DNA from: Absidia repens
Taxonomy: Eukaryota > Mucoromycota > Mucoromycetes > Mucorales > Cunninghamellaceae
Direction of reading: 5' to 3'
Assembly (NCBI GenBank): GCA_002105175.1
Contig: MCGE01000001.1
Coordinates: 682,001-746,000, forward strand
Length of the DNA stretch: 64,000 nt
The notes under the pieces were generated by a model. That model made no database searches and was not told the DNA's origin. It saw nothing but the letters and a program-made list of their open reading frames with translations. The position numbers were made by a program, and so were the translations under genes. Of the stretch, positions 13,218 to 30,910 are shown one piece after another; positions within the stretch are counted from its first letter, which is position 1; each line of letters starts with the position of its first letter.

Positions 13218-14469
13218 TCATCCAAAAATACTAACAGTATGAGCCAAGTCCAATAAACCTTGTCTATGATGGTGGTGGTGGTGGTGCCCTTGGGATGCAA
13301 TATGGTGCGGAAGTTGGTTTTTTTGTTGTTCTTGTTGAAGGGGAGGAGGAGGAAGTTGGATGAATTGCTTGGGATAAATAATGTCTGCCTGATCCACCAG
13401 CGGAGGAGGTGAAAGGGAAGATTGACGTGGAGATAAAAAAGACGAAGTCGATGAAGATGAGCAAGTGGATGAAGCAGAATGGGCACGTTGAGGTCGACGA
13501 GATACTTGATAAGGTTGATAGAATGGATGTTGATGAGGAGAAGGACGATATGTATCGGGAGATGGTGTAGTTGCTGTCGTATTGTTGGCATCCATGCAGG
13601 TGGGAGAGGTGATAATGGATGTTGGACTGGGCGTAGAATCAGGTTCCATAGGTAGTGGCTTTCCCAAAGGTTGAATCAATGAAGAATGGAGATGAGGCTG
13701 AGGACGAGGATGCATCATAGGAGGAGGAGGGGAAGAAGACATCATCGATGAGGCTTGCTGTTTCTGCTGTTTTCTCTTGTAAAAGGAATCCATGGATGAA
13801 GATGTAGGAGAAGTAGCGGGATAAGGATGGAATGATGATGGCATGGTGGTGGCCCGTCGTGATCGAGTAACTGTGGTGCTGGCAGATGACTGATACTGAT
13901 GATCCATCATATCTGAGGAGTGTTTAGTGTCAATCAAGGGATGCATAGCACTATGTTCTTCCGATCCAACCATGGTATGACAGTGTAAACGTGGGTGATG
14001 GTCCTTGACACTGGCTGCTGCTTTGCTTCTTTGTTGTTGCGATTGCTGATGCTGTTGCTGTTGGTGATGACGACGTGATTTTGGTGACAGGTGAGTTCGG
14101 TAATGCTGCATCATATTATCTTGGCGAGAAAAGCGGGATGGACAACCAGGGTGAAGGCAATGGAAGTTCTTTTCGCCAGTGTGGATCCTGTGGTGCCTAG
14201 CGAGATGTCCACTATAAACCAAAAGATAAAAACGAAACCGTTAGTCAATGATTCTCATCAACAAAAATATATTTGCGTGCTATTTACCTTGTTGTAAAGC
14301 TTTTATTGCAACCGGGTTCAGTACAGTGATATTTTCTTTTTCCATTGTAAGAAGGAATAGGGGTTGGCTGTTCTTGTTGTTGTTGTTGAGGCTGTTGATT
14401 ATCATTCAAAAGACTGATATGCCGACCAGTTGCATCTTTTACCGATAAAGTTGAATCAGAGTACATCAT
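13218..14469 (-). CDS. C2H2 zinc-finger transcription factor, NRG1-like
   Basis: Probable DNA-binding regulator with two tandem C2H2 fingers. Exons: 14469-14288 and 14211-13218; 391 aa. Finger 1 (about 49-71, CTEPGC...HHRIH) is split by the intron and rebuilt exactly by joining the exons; the TGEK-type linker (HTGEKNFHC) and finger 2 (CLHPGC...HYRTH) follow. The signatures SGHLARHHRIH and SRQDNMMQHYRTH closely resemble yeast Nrg1/Nrg2, glucose- and filamentation-linked repressors; the target sites here are not known. The remaining 280 residues are Gln, Ser, Pro and His rich with homopolymer runs, typical of regulatory tails, and have no domain I recognise. The 2.2 kb upstream interval is long for this window, fitting a regulated gene. 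Start is the first Met after upstream stops. Confidence 0.85.
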
Positions 14470-16696
14470 TGTTTTTTTGTTTTATAGTAAACTAATATAA
14501 AAAAAAGTAGTATATAAAATAGTATAAAAATTTAATAGAAATAGAAAAGAGAAAGAAAAATAAAAAAAATTGAGAGATTCCTTTTTTAAATATCGTTTTC
14601 TGAGTTTGAAAAAACCAGTTTTGGATGAGGGCAAAAGACAATGAGGCATGAGCGAGCGGCCTTCGAACACTACACTCTATGATACATGCTCCCTTTTTCC
14701 TGTTCTCCTCCTCATGTCGTAAGTTTAAGAAAACGCATTGATTTCTTATTTGCCGTCGTTCACTTTAACTTTTTTTTTAAAAAAAAAAAAGATCTCTAAA
14801 AATAAACCATTCTACTATGAACATGATATAAAAACGTGGCCTATAGAGTTCGCCCTGCATTTAGGAATAGGAAGGTAAAACGTGCTTGTTTCTCTTCCTC
14901 TCTTTCTCTCTACATATCGAAACGAGGGAGAAAAAAAAAAGAAAGAAAAAGAAAACAAAGAATTTGAAGGATTGTTCAGTTTTTTAATTGTTTGTTATGC
15001 CATTACTGGGGGTCTCGAGAAGATCGGCACCTTACACCCATTGTATGAGATTTACATATTTTGAAAACTACCGCTTTTTTAATTCCCGTAAAAGCTGCCA
15101 TGAGACTGGGGTATGAGCATGCTAGGTTGCCTGTGCGTCAGGGATTTCTTTTTTGTGTATATTCTAAAACGTTTTATCGTTAGAGAAGGGAATATGAAAA
15201 CGGATGGTCACATGCCATATATATATTTATTCTCGGTTTCTCGACATACCTTATTTCCATTTAGTTTTTGATGCTCTTGTATTTCAATTCATCGAAAATT
15301 GACATCATTACCAACACAGCTATTATCAGTATTTTTATATCTAGCTATATACCAATCTATTCTTGCTATCATTACCGTCTATTTTATAACCACTATCTGA
15401 TTTTATGAAAATTTTATATATTTACTTGATTTTACCTGACGTCTTTAATCTCCGCCAACTAAAAAATCCAGGGGTATAACTCTGAGCCTTTGTAAACGTC
15501 TTACTCACTGTACAATGCTGCACTATCTGCTTATATTCTTTTTTAAACAAAAAAGGAAAACGTGTTTTAAAAGGAACTAGTTATGCGGGTGATGAAGTAA
15601 GAAGGTGTTGCTTTTTTTACGGACATAATCCGAGTTTATGGCCATAAAGATTTCATTTTAGGTTGGGAGATATGATGAGATGATAGAGAAAGCACTATAT
15701 AAGAGTGGGGTATAGCATTTAGCTCAATCGAATTAAATATGGCATCTCGCATAATTTTTTTTTACTATTCTTGGATGCATTATGATCCATCATCGGTCAT
15801 TTCACCCTATAATACTCGAATTGAAGTATGCGTGTTAATTACTGTACACGGCAATAGTATATCTAGTAACCACGCCCCTACAGCTATTTTTTTTTTTTTT
15901 TTTTGATAGAAAGGAGATGCTCTGGAAAGGAGAATACCTGAAGGAGTCGAAGGCCATGTGGTATGTAATTGTAAACAATCACAATATGGGCCAATCAAGA
16001 TGTGCTAAAAACTGGGATCGACAGGTTTTTTTTTTTTTTCTCTATCTTTCTTTGATCGACCGTATAAATATTTCTCCGCGCCGCTAAATGTAAAAGCTCA
16101 GCATTGTTTTAATAAACCATCCCTCCCCCTCCTTTTTCTCGGCATAAGACATAGTCGATTCATCTAACTACTATACGGCACGTCGTTTAACAGATGGGCA
16201 TATACCTAAACAGGTAAAGTCGTTTTTTTTTTCAGAATAATCATGGTATTAGCATCATGACCTTCGTCCTTTACTGGGAGAAAATGAATCAAGTGGCGTC
16301 ATTATGAATGAATGTACATTGTCAGGGGAAAAGGGAGAAGAGAGTGATATATATATAAAAATATATATTAGCTTTTTTTCCATCAATGATAGGTTCTTCT
16401 CCTTGATGCCACGTTTTAAATCAACTGGTTCTCGCTCCTGATTTCTTCTGTGCATGTTTTTTTCCTTTTCTTTTGAAACAATGGATCGTCAGCAATAAAA
16501 AAAAGTAAAATGATGACTAGAAAATTCAAATCAAATTAAAAATCGAAAACAAGAGACATATAATATATATATAATATTTGTATATAAAAAGCGTAATATG
16601 GTTTTTATTGGATCCTAATAAAAATGAGTAAGGGGGTGTTCAAAAAACTAAACTAAATGATGGTACTATACTAATACTTAATACTACAACTACCAA
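14470..16696. other. Long intergenic interval upstream of the NRG1-like gene
   Basis: About 2.2 kb of AT-rich DNA with no convincing gene on either strand. It should hold the promoter of the NRG1-like gene at its left end and the RBM26/27 3' flank at its right end. TATA-like stretches occur near 15697 (CTATATAAGAG) and 16064 (GTATAAATA) without an associated reading frame. Confidence 0.5.
16604..16609 (-). terminator. Poly(A) signal for RBM26/27
   Basis: Minus-strand AATAAA about 90 bases past the stop codon of the RBM26/27-like gene. Positional call. Confidence 0.45.
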
Positions 16697-18930
16697 CTAG
16701 TTGGTGGTTTCCTTATTTGCCGCATTTTCGCTCGATTCCTCGGTGTTGTCATTTTGTTGGCTTTCGGTTGTCGCTGGAATTTGTGTCGTTAATGATCCAG
16801 ATGTTGCCTTATTTCGATTGTCAAGTGAGAAAGATCGTGCCCCACGTGCTGACCAAGTGTTCATTCCACCACGTCCTCCACGATAAGAAGAATATCCGGA
16901 TGATTTTGCCTATTATTCGGGAAATCATTATCAGTCGTTCATCGTTGTAATCATTCTCATTTTGTTTTTAATCACTTACCGCTTCTAAACTGGCCAATTT
17001 TGCTTTCAATCTTTCCATTTCCGCTTTCTTTGCATCCAAGGGGTTGGTAGTAGCAGTAGTAGTAGCTGCTGATGGTGGAGATGACGATGACGCTTTCGAA
17101 GGAGGTGTTGTTGGTACATTGGTGGAAGCTGATGATGGTGGTGGTGGTGATGTCGATGATGTTGATGTTGATGATAGTGTTGGAACTGTTGTTGATACTT
17201 GGTTTGACTTTATCGAATCAGAGAGGTTAGCGATTGCCTGCATAATGCTTTCCCTTTCCTTGGTTTTGGGTGGCGTATGTTTTAATTTTTCCACTAGGCT
17301 CTTGTGTTCTTCAATTTGTCGTTCGATCAGCTGTTGTTTCTGTTTTTGGAATTGCAGTACCTTTTGGAGGTGTTCTTGGTGCTTTTTCTGTCGTTCTTCC
17401 CGTTCCTTGGCCAGTTGATCAGCTTTCGCCTTGATTGCTTCGGGATCCGGTAGTGATGCCAGTCTTTGTTGTTCCAAGTATTCCTTTCGTTCTTCTTCTT
17501 CATTCACCTTTCGCCAGAACACCTTGACGAAGCGATTGTTGAAAATCACTGCTGGAGATTGGTATGCTGCCATGGCTTCTTGATGACTTGCGTACTGTAA
17601 AAAGGCCCGTGATGCATCCGCCTGGATCGATAGATTCACCAACTTGCCAAACTTGCCAAAAAATTCCGTCACCGAGTCAATGTTGCACTGCTCTTGAGGT
17701 ACGTTTTCTACTACTATTTTGGTGCTGTAGGGTGTATATCGGCTAGTATAAGGTACGTCTTCTTGTTGTCGCTTATTTCCACGCCCACCAAGACCACCAG
17801 GACCACCAGGACCACCAGGGTTGTTGCGATTCATTCCACCACGCCCCCTGATCCGCATTGGTCCACCGCCGTGTCCAAGCGTTCCATCGCCAGTGTTAGC
17901 ATTGGTGTTTAACGGTTCCGCCGTTCCATTTCCATTGGTTTCCATTACTAGATGATCTTCGCCGTGCTCATAAGGACAAAAGTCACCACGCATACAATAT
18001 CCTTTTCCTATAGTAGCAATAATGAATATAAAATTATTGAGTCTGCTGTTCACCGCGATGGGGAAGAGTGGCAATATAAACGTCTCTATTAACTTACTAT
18101 CGTAGTCAAAGCATCTTTTTTTAACCCTGCGATCACCTAGTCTTTGCCGGAGTGGTACGTTTGGTGTAAAGTCTTGACCATTGGCAGAATCTTGACGAGA
18201 CAATTTTTTCAAAGGGCCGTTGTCGGAACCGTCATCCGTCGATAAAGATCGCTTCAGAGTTTGTTGGTCATTTCCGCTCGATTCCACAGTTGCTGAGGCA
18301 GCTTTGTTGTTTCGTCGCTTGAAATTTGTATCATCATCTTCGTCGTCTTCGTCATCCTCTTCATGATAGGATCGTTTTTCGGTCGCTGGAATGGATTCGG
18401 AGGTGGTTGGTCCAGTTGTTGTTGTTGTTGCAGGTGTTGCCGATGCAGATGAGTCGTTCTTCGCTGTTTCTTCAGTCTCCTTTGGCAAGTAAGATTTGGA
18501 ATCCAATGCCGAGAAGACTCTTTTTACAATGTCTTCCGTTTCTACATACAAAGGCAATCAGAAGGGGATTAGTGTGAGTCAATGATGTCATAAAACCCAA
18601 AATAAACAGAACATACTTTCTTCCAAAAAGACAGACAGTTCATCGACGCATCGAACAAGAAGGACATCACGAGTAGCATTCGCTTGTAATAGAGCAAACA
18701 TAAATTCAGCCAATACTTGAGGATCGGCGTCAGATCTATAAAATAAAGGAATAATAAAAGTACATAAGGTGTTTTGGGTAAGTAAATTCCGTACGCGCGT
18801 CTGCGGTAATCAACGTTGATGATTCTTTTTTGTGTCAAATAGTATTTGATCTATATTTTACTTACTCTGTCCCCACAAGATTGCTGAGGTAGTTTTTCAA
18901 ATGAGTAGCTTCTTCAGTAGAGAAAAGCAT
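16697..18930 (-). CDS. RBM26/RBM27-type RNA-binding protein (PWI-like, CCCH, RRM)
   Basis: Nuclear RNA-binding protein of the RBM26/27 group (fission yeast Rmn1), known to work with zinc-finger adaptors that pass RNA to the exosome. Exons: 18930-18866, 18735-18617, 18541-18098, 18007-16980, 16909-16697; 622 aa. Seen in order: an N-terminal PWI-like fold (about 1-70, with DADPQVLAEFMFALL and VDELSVFLEEKTEDIV) like the RBM26 start; an acidic/Lys-rich linker; one CCCH finger spanning the exon 3/4 junction, C205-x8-C214-x5-C220-x3-H224 (CFDYDRKGYCMRGDFCPYEH); an Arg/Gly-rich stretch; one RRM (about 300-370, TKIVVENVP to NRFVKVFW); a long Lys/Glu/Gln coiled coil; and a Gly/Arg tail (YRGGRGGM). The finger is complete only with the intron removed. 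Diverges from ISWI over 224 bp. Confidence 0.9.
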
Positions 18931-19154
18931 GGTATATGAAATGATGGTTATGTGAGATCCAAGTGCAAAAAAGAATGGGTTAAAAAAAAAGTGTGCTACC
19001 AATTTTTTTTTTTTTTTTTTTTGGCTGGATACAAAAATCCGGCGTCACGATTCCTAATGCGGCGTCCTTTTTTTTTTTTTTTTTTTTTTCGTTCTTTTTC
19101 TACTCTTTTTTTCTTTTTTTTCTATTGTTTTCCCAACACCAGCTCTCAAATACA
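18931..19154. promoter_or_regulatory. Compact divergent promoter, RBM26/27 / ISWI
   Basis: Only 224 bp separate the proposed start codons of the two outward-facing genes. Contains two poly(T) tracts, at about 19004-19022 and 19070-19089, which could exclude nucleosomes. Both 5' UTRs must be short, or the ISWI start assignment must change. Confidence 0.5.
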
Positions 19155-23843
<4,689 letters not shown>

Positions 23844-24470
23844 ATTTAGAATATATATATACATATTAGTTATGCAGTAGTAGTCAGTTGTATCTTTATA
23901 TGAATAGATATTCTTATTTGACAATAAAACGCTATGGTACTTTGTATTTTCTTTTGTCTATGTCTTGTACTTTTTCGCATCTTTTATTGAAATCATCGTG
24001 CCAACATTGACACACTGCCCACGTGTTTTTATATTTTTTACTTCTGTGTCATTTTCTTTGTTCTCCCTTTATTAGACTTCTATGAACTTCTATAAGCTGA
24101 TGATGATATTGGATTTGTAGGACATCAGAATTTGAATTAGTGATATTTTGAAAAATTCCATACAAACATCATGAGGAGATCCTTTAATTTTTAATACGAG
24201 ATTAGAGAGTAGTCTTATGGAACTATTAATAATTTAGACTAGGGTTAGGTGGTCATGGTTTGTGTCTCCATGTATGTCTTATCTCTTTTTATCGTCAGTC
24301 TCTCTGTAATAACTTTATAGCAATATTTTGCCGAATGATTGCGCATAAATATGCGGTGAACAAGCAAAAAAATTAACTAGTGTGTCTGTGTGAGAGAAAA
24401 CCTAATGGGTTGACTTTGTCCACCACACCATGTTATTGATACCCACTAACGAAAGACTAGAAAAAAACAA
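23844..24470. other. ISWI 3' flank
   Basis: AT-rich 3' region before repeat copy 2, with AATAAA at 23923-23928 (about 80 bases after the ISWI stop) as a likely polyadenylation signal. No gene seen. Confidence 0.55.
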
Positions 24471-25370
24471 TTCACATCCCGACCACGTGAATTTTTATTT
24501 ACTTCCATCCCCAGCCCTTTCCCTAACTCTCTTTTTCCCTCTTTTTCGCTTTTTTTTTCCTATCATTTTTTCTTTACCACTCAACTTTTATGAGGTTATG
24601 TTGGACATAGATTAGTGTCAGGACTAGTTTAGAAGCGTTTTCATCTCAGGGATTACAAGATGCATGGGGAAGCCCTTTCATTTTGGATTCAGGATTTTAG
24701 GATCACCAGTAGTTGGCTTTTGGGACCTTCATTAGCTTAGCTTAGTGTTAATTTATCATAGTTTGCATTCGTATCTGAATAAAATGTGTCTATTATTACT
24801 TGCTTCAATGAAAAATGCCCATTAGTATCTTATGTTTTTACAAGAGATCTCTTTTCACCATCAGGCCTTTTGATGAGTGCTGATAGTTGTTGTACTTCAA
24901 AAGCAGATGTCCCTTTAGTCTTTCTCATGTTTTTATATAATACAGTATCTTAATTCAAATTTCACAGTGGTTCTTTTATATTAGTATTGACCATTATTTC
25001 AACTATCATATTAGTCTACCCCGTGCTTACTCCAATACATTCTTTAATCTTCCATCAAGTTACTTGTTACAATGAACCCCTCTCCTTTAGATTAATATCT
25101 AACAGTACTCTACTATATATTTCAATAAAGTAATCTTATGCTCAACTATTTTTTTTGACCAATTATATAGTGAACAACGTCATTACTATGGCCATTTTGT
25201 GAGTGTCCTACTAAACACCTTCTTTCTAGCTCCTCCTTTTAAACGCCCCACCCACTGCTGTTGCGGTTCTATGTCAATTGATATGGAAGGTGATAACTCT
25301 AATACTTCTCGGACAATTATGTTACTGTAGTGAATCACGACTGTGCCGTGAGTGTGGTTTCCACTAAACA
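24471..25370 (+). repeat. Dispersed element, copy 2
   Basis: Second copy: starts with ATTCACATCCCGACCACGTG, pyrimidine tract to about 24590, conserved core about 24602-24785 (GGACTAGTTTAGAAG, GGGATTACAAGATGCATGGG). Downstream it shares TTACAATGAACC, TTTCAATAAA and TTTTGTGAGTGTC with copies 3 and 4. Single-base length differences against copy 1 within the core (GGATTTTAGGATCACC against GGATTTTGGACCACC) would shift any reading frame. The 3' border is approximate. Confidence 0.85.
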
Positions 25371-26255
25371 TTACTAGGGAGCATTTTCACCTGTTTTATG
25401 ACCCGATCACTATGCTACTTTCCTCTCCCGCTCCAACTCAAAGTCCAGCGCATACATATATATTAATGAACCTAAATCGTGCGATGTGTGTAGCATATAC
25501 TATAACATATTCTGACCTCCATTTGACTTGACGTCTTATATATTTCCAGTTCATTATTTCTTTGGACGTGCTATAATGCAAGACAAGCAACAGCGTAAAA
25601 ACCCAAATAAAAATCAGTTTTAAACCTCCACTTTGTTGCAAAATGACAGGAGACGTGTAATTCCATCCCGTCAAAAACCATATTTGCTCTTCGCCTTAAC
25701 GCTTCAACATATACAGTAGATCATTATCTGGAAGTGAGAATGTTTAAATCCCGTGCAATTTTTTAAATTTGGGAGTGTAATGTAATAGCGTCCCGAGACT
25801 TTCCCTAATAAATTCCACACATTGTGAATGATTTTAAAGAAAAATTGTTGTCGATCGCTGGCCACGCGCGTGAAAACGTCCAACGATCCACACTATATAT
25901 AACAGAATTTCGAACCCATGATATAATTTTATAGGAATCAGATAGAAATACACTGTATGATTCAACCTCAAGTTTACTTTTTATGTAATACTTATTGCTA
26001 TATCTATGACAATGGGTTTTCTTTAATTTCAATTTTTTTTTTTTTTTTTTTTGTAGACTCTGCCATTTTTTGACAATGGGTTGATGTTGTTTGCTCCACG
26101 CCAATCATTTAATTTTTTAATTCCCGCCAGGAAAAAAAAATAGAATTTCTTTTCTCCTCCCCTTCCCTCCTTCTCTCTTGATTCGACATCGGTTCCTTTT
26201 TATATATATATATCATTGTTGGATCCCGTTGTCTATATTATTATCTACTATCATC
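25371..26255. other. Intergenic upstream of SEC26
   Basis: Promoter-side interval of the coatomer gene. Has a 20-base T run (about 26034-26052), a CT-rich stretch just before the start and a TATATATATATA run at about 26200. No gene recognised. Confidence 0.5.
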
Positions 26256-27171
26256 ATGACTGAATTCTGTTATACTCTTGTTCACCAAGATGACTCGAAT
26301 GATCAACCATCTTTACAAGACTTCCAACGGGCTTTTGAAAAAGGGTCTGACGAAACGCGCGTAGAAACGATGAAGCAACTTTTGGTCATCATGCTCAACG
26401 GTGATCCTATGGAAAAACTTTTGCTGCACGTTATTCGCTTTGTTCTACCATCCAAGAACAAGCAGCTGAAGAAACTCCTACATATCTACTGGGAAATCTG
26501 TCCAAAAACCAAACCTGATGGGAAACTCAAAGAAGAATTCATCTTGGTGTGGTAAGCCTCGTTTTTATAATGATGACATACCATTAAGCTTCATCTCTCT
26601 CATTTGTCCTTTCTTTTATTTTATTTTACAGCAACGCCCTTCGAAACGATTTGCAACATCCAAATGAATACATCCGAGGTGCCACCCTTCGTTTCTTGTG
26701 TAAAATCAAGGAAGCTGATGTTTTGGAACCACTCGTACCTTCTGTCCGATCCTGTTTGGTAAAAGCTAAAAAACTAAAGTGCAAATGGAAAAGGCGCTGA
26801 TGACACTAACTTTGAGGTTTTCGACTGAATATAGGAACACCGTCATTCATATGTCCGTAAGAACGCCGTGTTTGCTATTGGCTCCATCTACCGACACTTC
26901 GAAATGCTGTTCCCTGATGCTCCTGAGGTCATTCAACAATTTTTACTCTCTGAGGCCGATTCTACCTGTCGCCGAAATGCATTTGTGGTTCTATGCTCTA
27001 TTGATCAACCTTTGGCCGTCGACTTTTTGATGCAATCCTTCTCCTTGGTTCCCTCCTATGACGAACTCTTGCAACTTTCTGTCATTGAATTGATTCGCAA
27101 AGATAGCAAGACAAATTTGGCCAATAAGGTATGTCACTGAATCATGGATAGGTTTGGGGGAAGACCTTACT

Positions 27172-27202
<31 letters not shown>

Positions 27203-30200
27203 CTATTAGGGCGCTTATATCCGTTGTGTATCTGAATTATTGGAAGCAGCTTCTCATTCTGTCAAATATGAAGCTGCGAACATTCTCATGTTCCTTACTT
27301 CAAACCCTGCTGCCGTCAAAGGTAACAATAAATTACATACACACACTCCCGCTCTTTGTTTGTCAGGTCGTTGACTCATTCTCTTCCCTTCTCTTCTTTT
27401 ACTTATCAGCTGCTGCCTCCTGTTACATTGAACTGGTCGTCAAGGAATCCGATAACAATGTCAAGTTGATCGTTCTTGATCGTTTACGTGATCTTCATAT
27501 GAAACATGAACATGTGTTGGACAATTTGGTGATGGATTTATTACAAGTTTTGTCAAGGTAAGTGAAAGAAAGGAAAAAAAAAAAACAAGTGTAGAAGAGG
27601 TGCTAATGTGGTTATTCCTTTTTTCTTTAGTCCTGATATTGATGTTCGTCGTAAATCATTGAATATTGCTATGGATATGGTTTCCTCAAGAAATGTCCAA
27701 GAAGTGGTACTCGTTTTAAAGAAGGAACTTATTAAAACGCATGATCAAGAATATGAAAAGGTATGTTCAGAAACACATATTTGTATTTGATATGCCAGTG
27801 ATCTGATATCCTTTTTTATTTGTAGAATACTGAATATCGTCAACTGTTGATTCAATCTATTCATGCCTGTGCTATTCAATTCTCTGAAGTGGCCGCTAAT
27901 GTTGTACACGTATTAATGGAATTCCTTGGTGATGTCAACAATCCTTCTGCAGTGGACGTGGTGGCCTTTGTACGACAAGTGGTCGAGAAATTCCCTGACT
28001 TGCGTGCCTCTATCTTGGAAAAATTGATGGAAACCTTCGCAGATATGAAATCAAGCAAAGTGTTCCGTGGTGCTCTTTGGATTTTGGGTGAATACTGTCA
28101 GAACGAAAAGGAAATCAACGAGGCTTGGGAACAAATTCGATTGGTTCTTGGGGAAATTCCTTTGCTTGCTTCAGAACAACGGTTATTAGACGAAACAGAA
28201 CAAGAAGAAAACGATCAAGGCAATGAAGATGTTAACGGTAGTAAGAATGTGCCATCCTCTCGACGTATTTTACCCGATGGTACCTATGCTACGGAAAGTG
28301 CCTATACTGAACCATCAGCTGCTTCCCGCTTGGATTCTGTCAAATCTGCCACCAAACCTCCTTTAAGATGTAAGTTGTTTATTTACACTCCAGTTTTATT
28401 ACGGTTAACTCACCATGACTTTTTATTTATTTATTCATTATAGCTCTTATTCTCAAAGGTGATTATTACCTTGGATCTGTTTTGGCAACTACTTTGACAA
28501 AGTTGGCACTTCGTTACAGTAAAGTGGTATCTGATTCTACAGCGGCCAACGCTCGTAGAGCAGAGGTAAGATGTGAAGAGGGAAGGGTGCCTCGAAATGT
28601 CAAAATCTGATGAATCGTTTTTTTTTTGTTGGTTTTTTTGCAGGCCATGTTGATTATGACAAGTATTATCCGTGTTGGCCAATCGCAATTTGTGTCTTTC
28701 CACATTGATGAAGATTCTTATGACCGTATTATGCAGGATTTACGTGTTGTTGGCACTTATTCCCCAGGTGATCGTGTAGATAAGGTGTTCTTAGAAGAAA
28801 CTAAAGCTGCCTATGCAAAGCAAATTCAAGATGAAGAAGTAAGTAAAATAACAAAACCTATATGGAGCTTACCCCCCATCCTATCAAACTTACACTTACA
28901 CCGGTTTTCTCTTTAGCGACGTGCTGCTGATGCCAAAGCCAATGATCAAGGCAGTGTCAAGATTCAAGTGGACGATGCTATTGTGTTCCGACAACTATCC
29001 AAGAAAACTGGCGGAAACACTACAGATGAAGTAAGTCTGCCCCGGGAAAAATAACGGCGACACGCGATGCCTTCATACTTATGCGCTTTCTATCTATTCT
29101 TCTAGTACGACCAAGACTTGTCCCGTGCAACTGGTGTCTTGGATAACAAGGATGATCTGATGTCCAAGCTTAGCCGTATAGTGCAATTGACTGGTTTCTC
29201 TGATCAAGTTTATGCTGAAGCTGTAGTCAATGTTCATCAATATGATGTTTTGTTAGGTAAACTTGAAAGGATTGTAATTATCTTAAACAAACATACTTAC
29301 TCTTTTTTGTATATGTATACTCTATATAGATGTGCTGATTGTCAACCAAACTGCCGAAACATTGCAAAACTTGACGGTGGAATTTGCCACATTAGGCGAT
29401 CTCAAACTTGTTGACCGACCTACTTCTCACAGTCTTGCCCCACATGCGTTCCTTACCATCAAGGCCTCCATTAAAGTCTCGTCTACGGAAACTGGTGTTA
29501 TCTTTGGGAACATTGTTTACGATACTAATGCCGCAGCTTCTGATAGCAACTGTGTGGTGCTGAATGACGTCCATATTGATATTGTTGACTACATCAATCC
29601 TGCCACATGCACTGAAACTCAGGTACATATACCTTAAAAAAAAAAAAAGAAACGGATCAATAATTATATCCACTTACAATTTGACTGCATTTATCGTAGT
29701 TCCGATCCCACTGGGTTGAATTTGAATGGGAAAACAAGGTCAATGTCAATACTACTATCACGTAAGGCGAAAAAGTTGGAAATGATTCAAAAACAAATGG
29801 ATACTGACTCTATTTTACCTAGTGACCTGCGAACGTATCTTGATCACTTGACATCATCAACGAATTTACGATGCCTGACACCTGAAAGGCAACTCGAAGG
29901 CGATTGTGGATTTTTGTCGGCCAACTTGTATGCTCGCAGTATTTTCGGTAAGTGTTTTTATCATTACCAGATGATTGTACATCTTTGCTAAACTCAATGC
30001 CTTGATTTGTGTGTGTGTTTATTTTTATAGGTGAAGATGCTTTAGCAAACATTAGTATCGAAAAAACTGGCGACAGTCCCATTACTGGCCATATTAGAAT
30101 TCGTAGCAAAACACAAGGACTTGCATTGAGCTTGGGTAAATATATATAGAAAAAGGACATGGATGATGATGATGGTGATTAACTTTTATCCAAATAATTA

Positions 30201-30241
30201 TAGGTGACAAAATCACTCTTGCCCAGAAGACTGTAGCTTAG
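26256..30241 (+). CDS. SEC26: Coatomer subunit beta (beta-COP)
   Basis: Beta subunit of the COPI coat, which forms Golgi-to-ER retrograde vesicles. 16 exons: 26256-26551, 26632-26758, 26835-27128, 27210-27321, 27410-27557, 27631-27760, 27826-28369, 28444-28565, 28644-28838, 28917-29030, 29106-29256, 29330-29622, 29700-29761, 29823-29947, 30031-30135, 30204-30241; 951 aa, the family's usual length. Seen: an adaptin-like alpha-solenoid N-terminal half, an acidic linker, and the conserved C-terminal appendage region ([14 protein letters not shown], then [40 protein letters not shown]). The intron 29762-29822 is open in frame on one side but removing it restores the family sequence. An in-frame extension upstream to 26178 lies in a TA-rich leader and was not used. 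Confidence 0.95.
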
Positions 30242-30910
30242 AACCCTTTCCCTCCCCAATTGATCCCCCATTATTATTTTATTTTCACAATCTCTTCTCC
30301 ACCCTCACTTGCTTGCCCCCCCCCACCTTTTTAAATATATATATATATATGTCACAGGACTAAATAAAAAGGATATATTGAATACTGGTTATTTTTTTTT
30401 TATTGGATATGACTTTTTGGCAGATTGATGTGAGACTGTACTTATCAACATATATATATGGTGATAAAAATTCTGTTTTCGTTTGTTGGAAGAAAGGGCA
30501 TAAATAAAAAGGATCTATTGATATTTTGAAAAATTGATAGACTATGTGTATCAACATGTATATAATAGCGTGACAAAAATTCAGTTTTTTATTTGTAGAA
30601 ATAGCATAAATAAAAATGAGTTTCGTGAAGGACAGAAGTGAAAGTAACAAAAGCAAAGGTTACTTTAATATATATAGAAAATGGTGGCATACATAGATGA
30701 AGTAGGGATAACCCCCCCCCCTCGAGGCGATTATACTCAATATATATATATATATAAATGTAAGTGACAAAAACAAAGTTTTTTTATTTGTAAAAAGAAG
30801 GGGAAGATGGCATAAGTATACTATTGTGTGGCAAATGGCAAAAAAGAGAGAGTATGTGTGTCTGTGTATGGGATAGCTGGAATACAGGTAATCAATCTAA
30901 ACGAAGTAAT
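30242..30910. other. Convergent SEC26 / ATP16 3' region
   Basis: Interval between two converging genes, filled largely by the imperfect tandem repeat listed at 30361-30812. Also has TA runs, a C run near 30304-30323 and a second at about 30711-30720. No gene seen. Confidence 0.6.
30361..30812. repeat. Imperfect tandem repeat carrying AATAAA
   Basis: Three degenerate units start at about 30361, 30503 and 30607 with TAAATAAAAA and end with GTGAYAAAAAY...TTTTTTATTTGT...GGCA. Unit lengths are roughly 140, 105 and 205 bp because of inserted AT-rich sequence. The unit start contains AATAAA, so the repeat multiplies candidate polyadenylation signals for SEC26. Repeat borders judged by eye. Confidence 0.6.

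Noticed and set aside
12857..13591. 244-codon minus-strand frame overlapping the NRG1-like gene tail
   Set aside because: Low-complexity translation of microsatellites and poly(T); it overlaps the better-supported zinc-finger exon in another frame.
15690..15770. TATA-like box followed by a T run, resembling a small Pol III gene
   Set aside because: Only about 40 bases fit between the expected start and the T run, and no A/B box or known small RNA sequence is visible.
17044..17418. Val/Asp/Cys-rich plus-strand frame antisense to RBM26/27
   Set aside because: Shadow of the Ser/Thr/Pro- and Gln/Lys-rich coding sequence on the minus strand.
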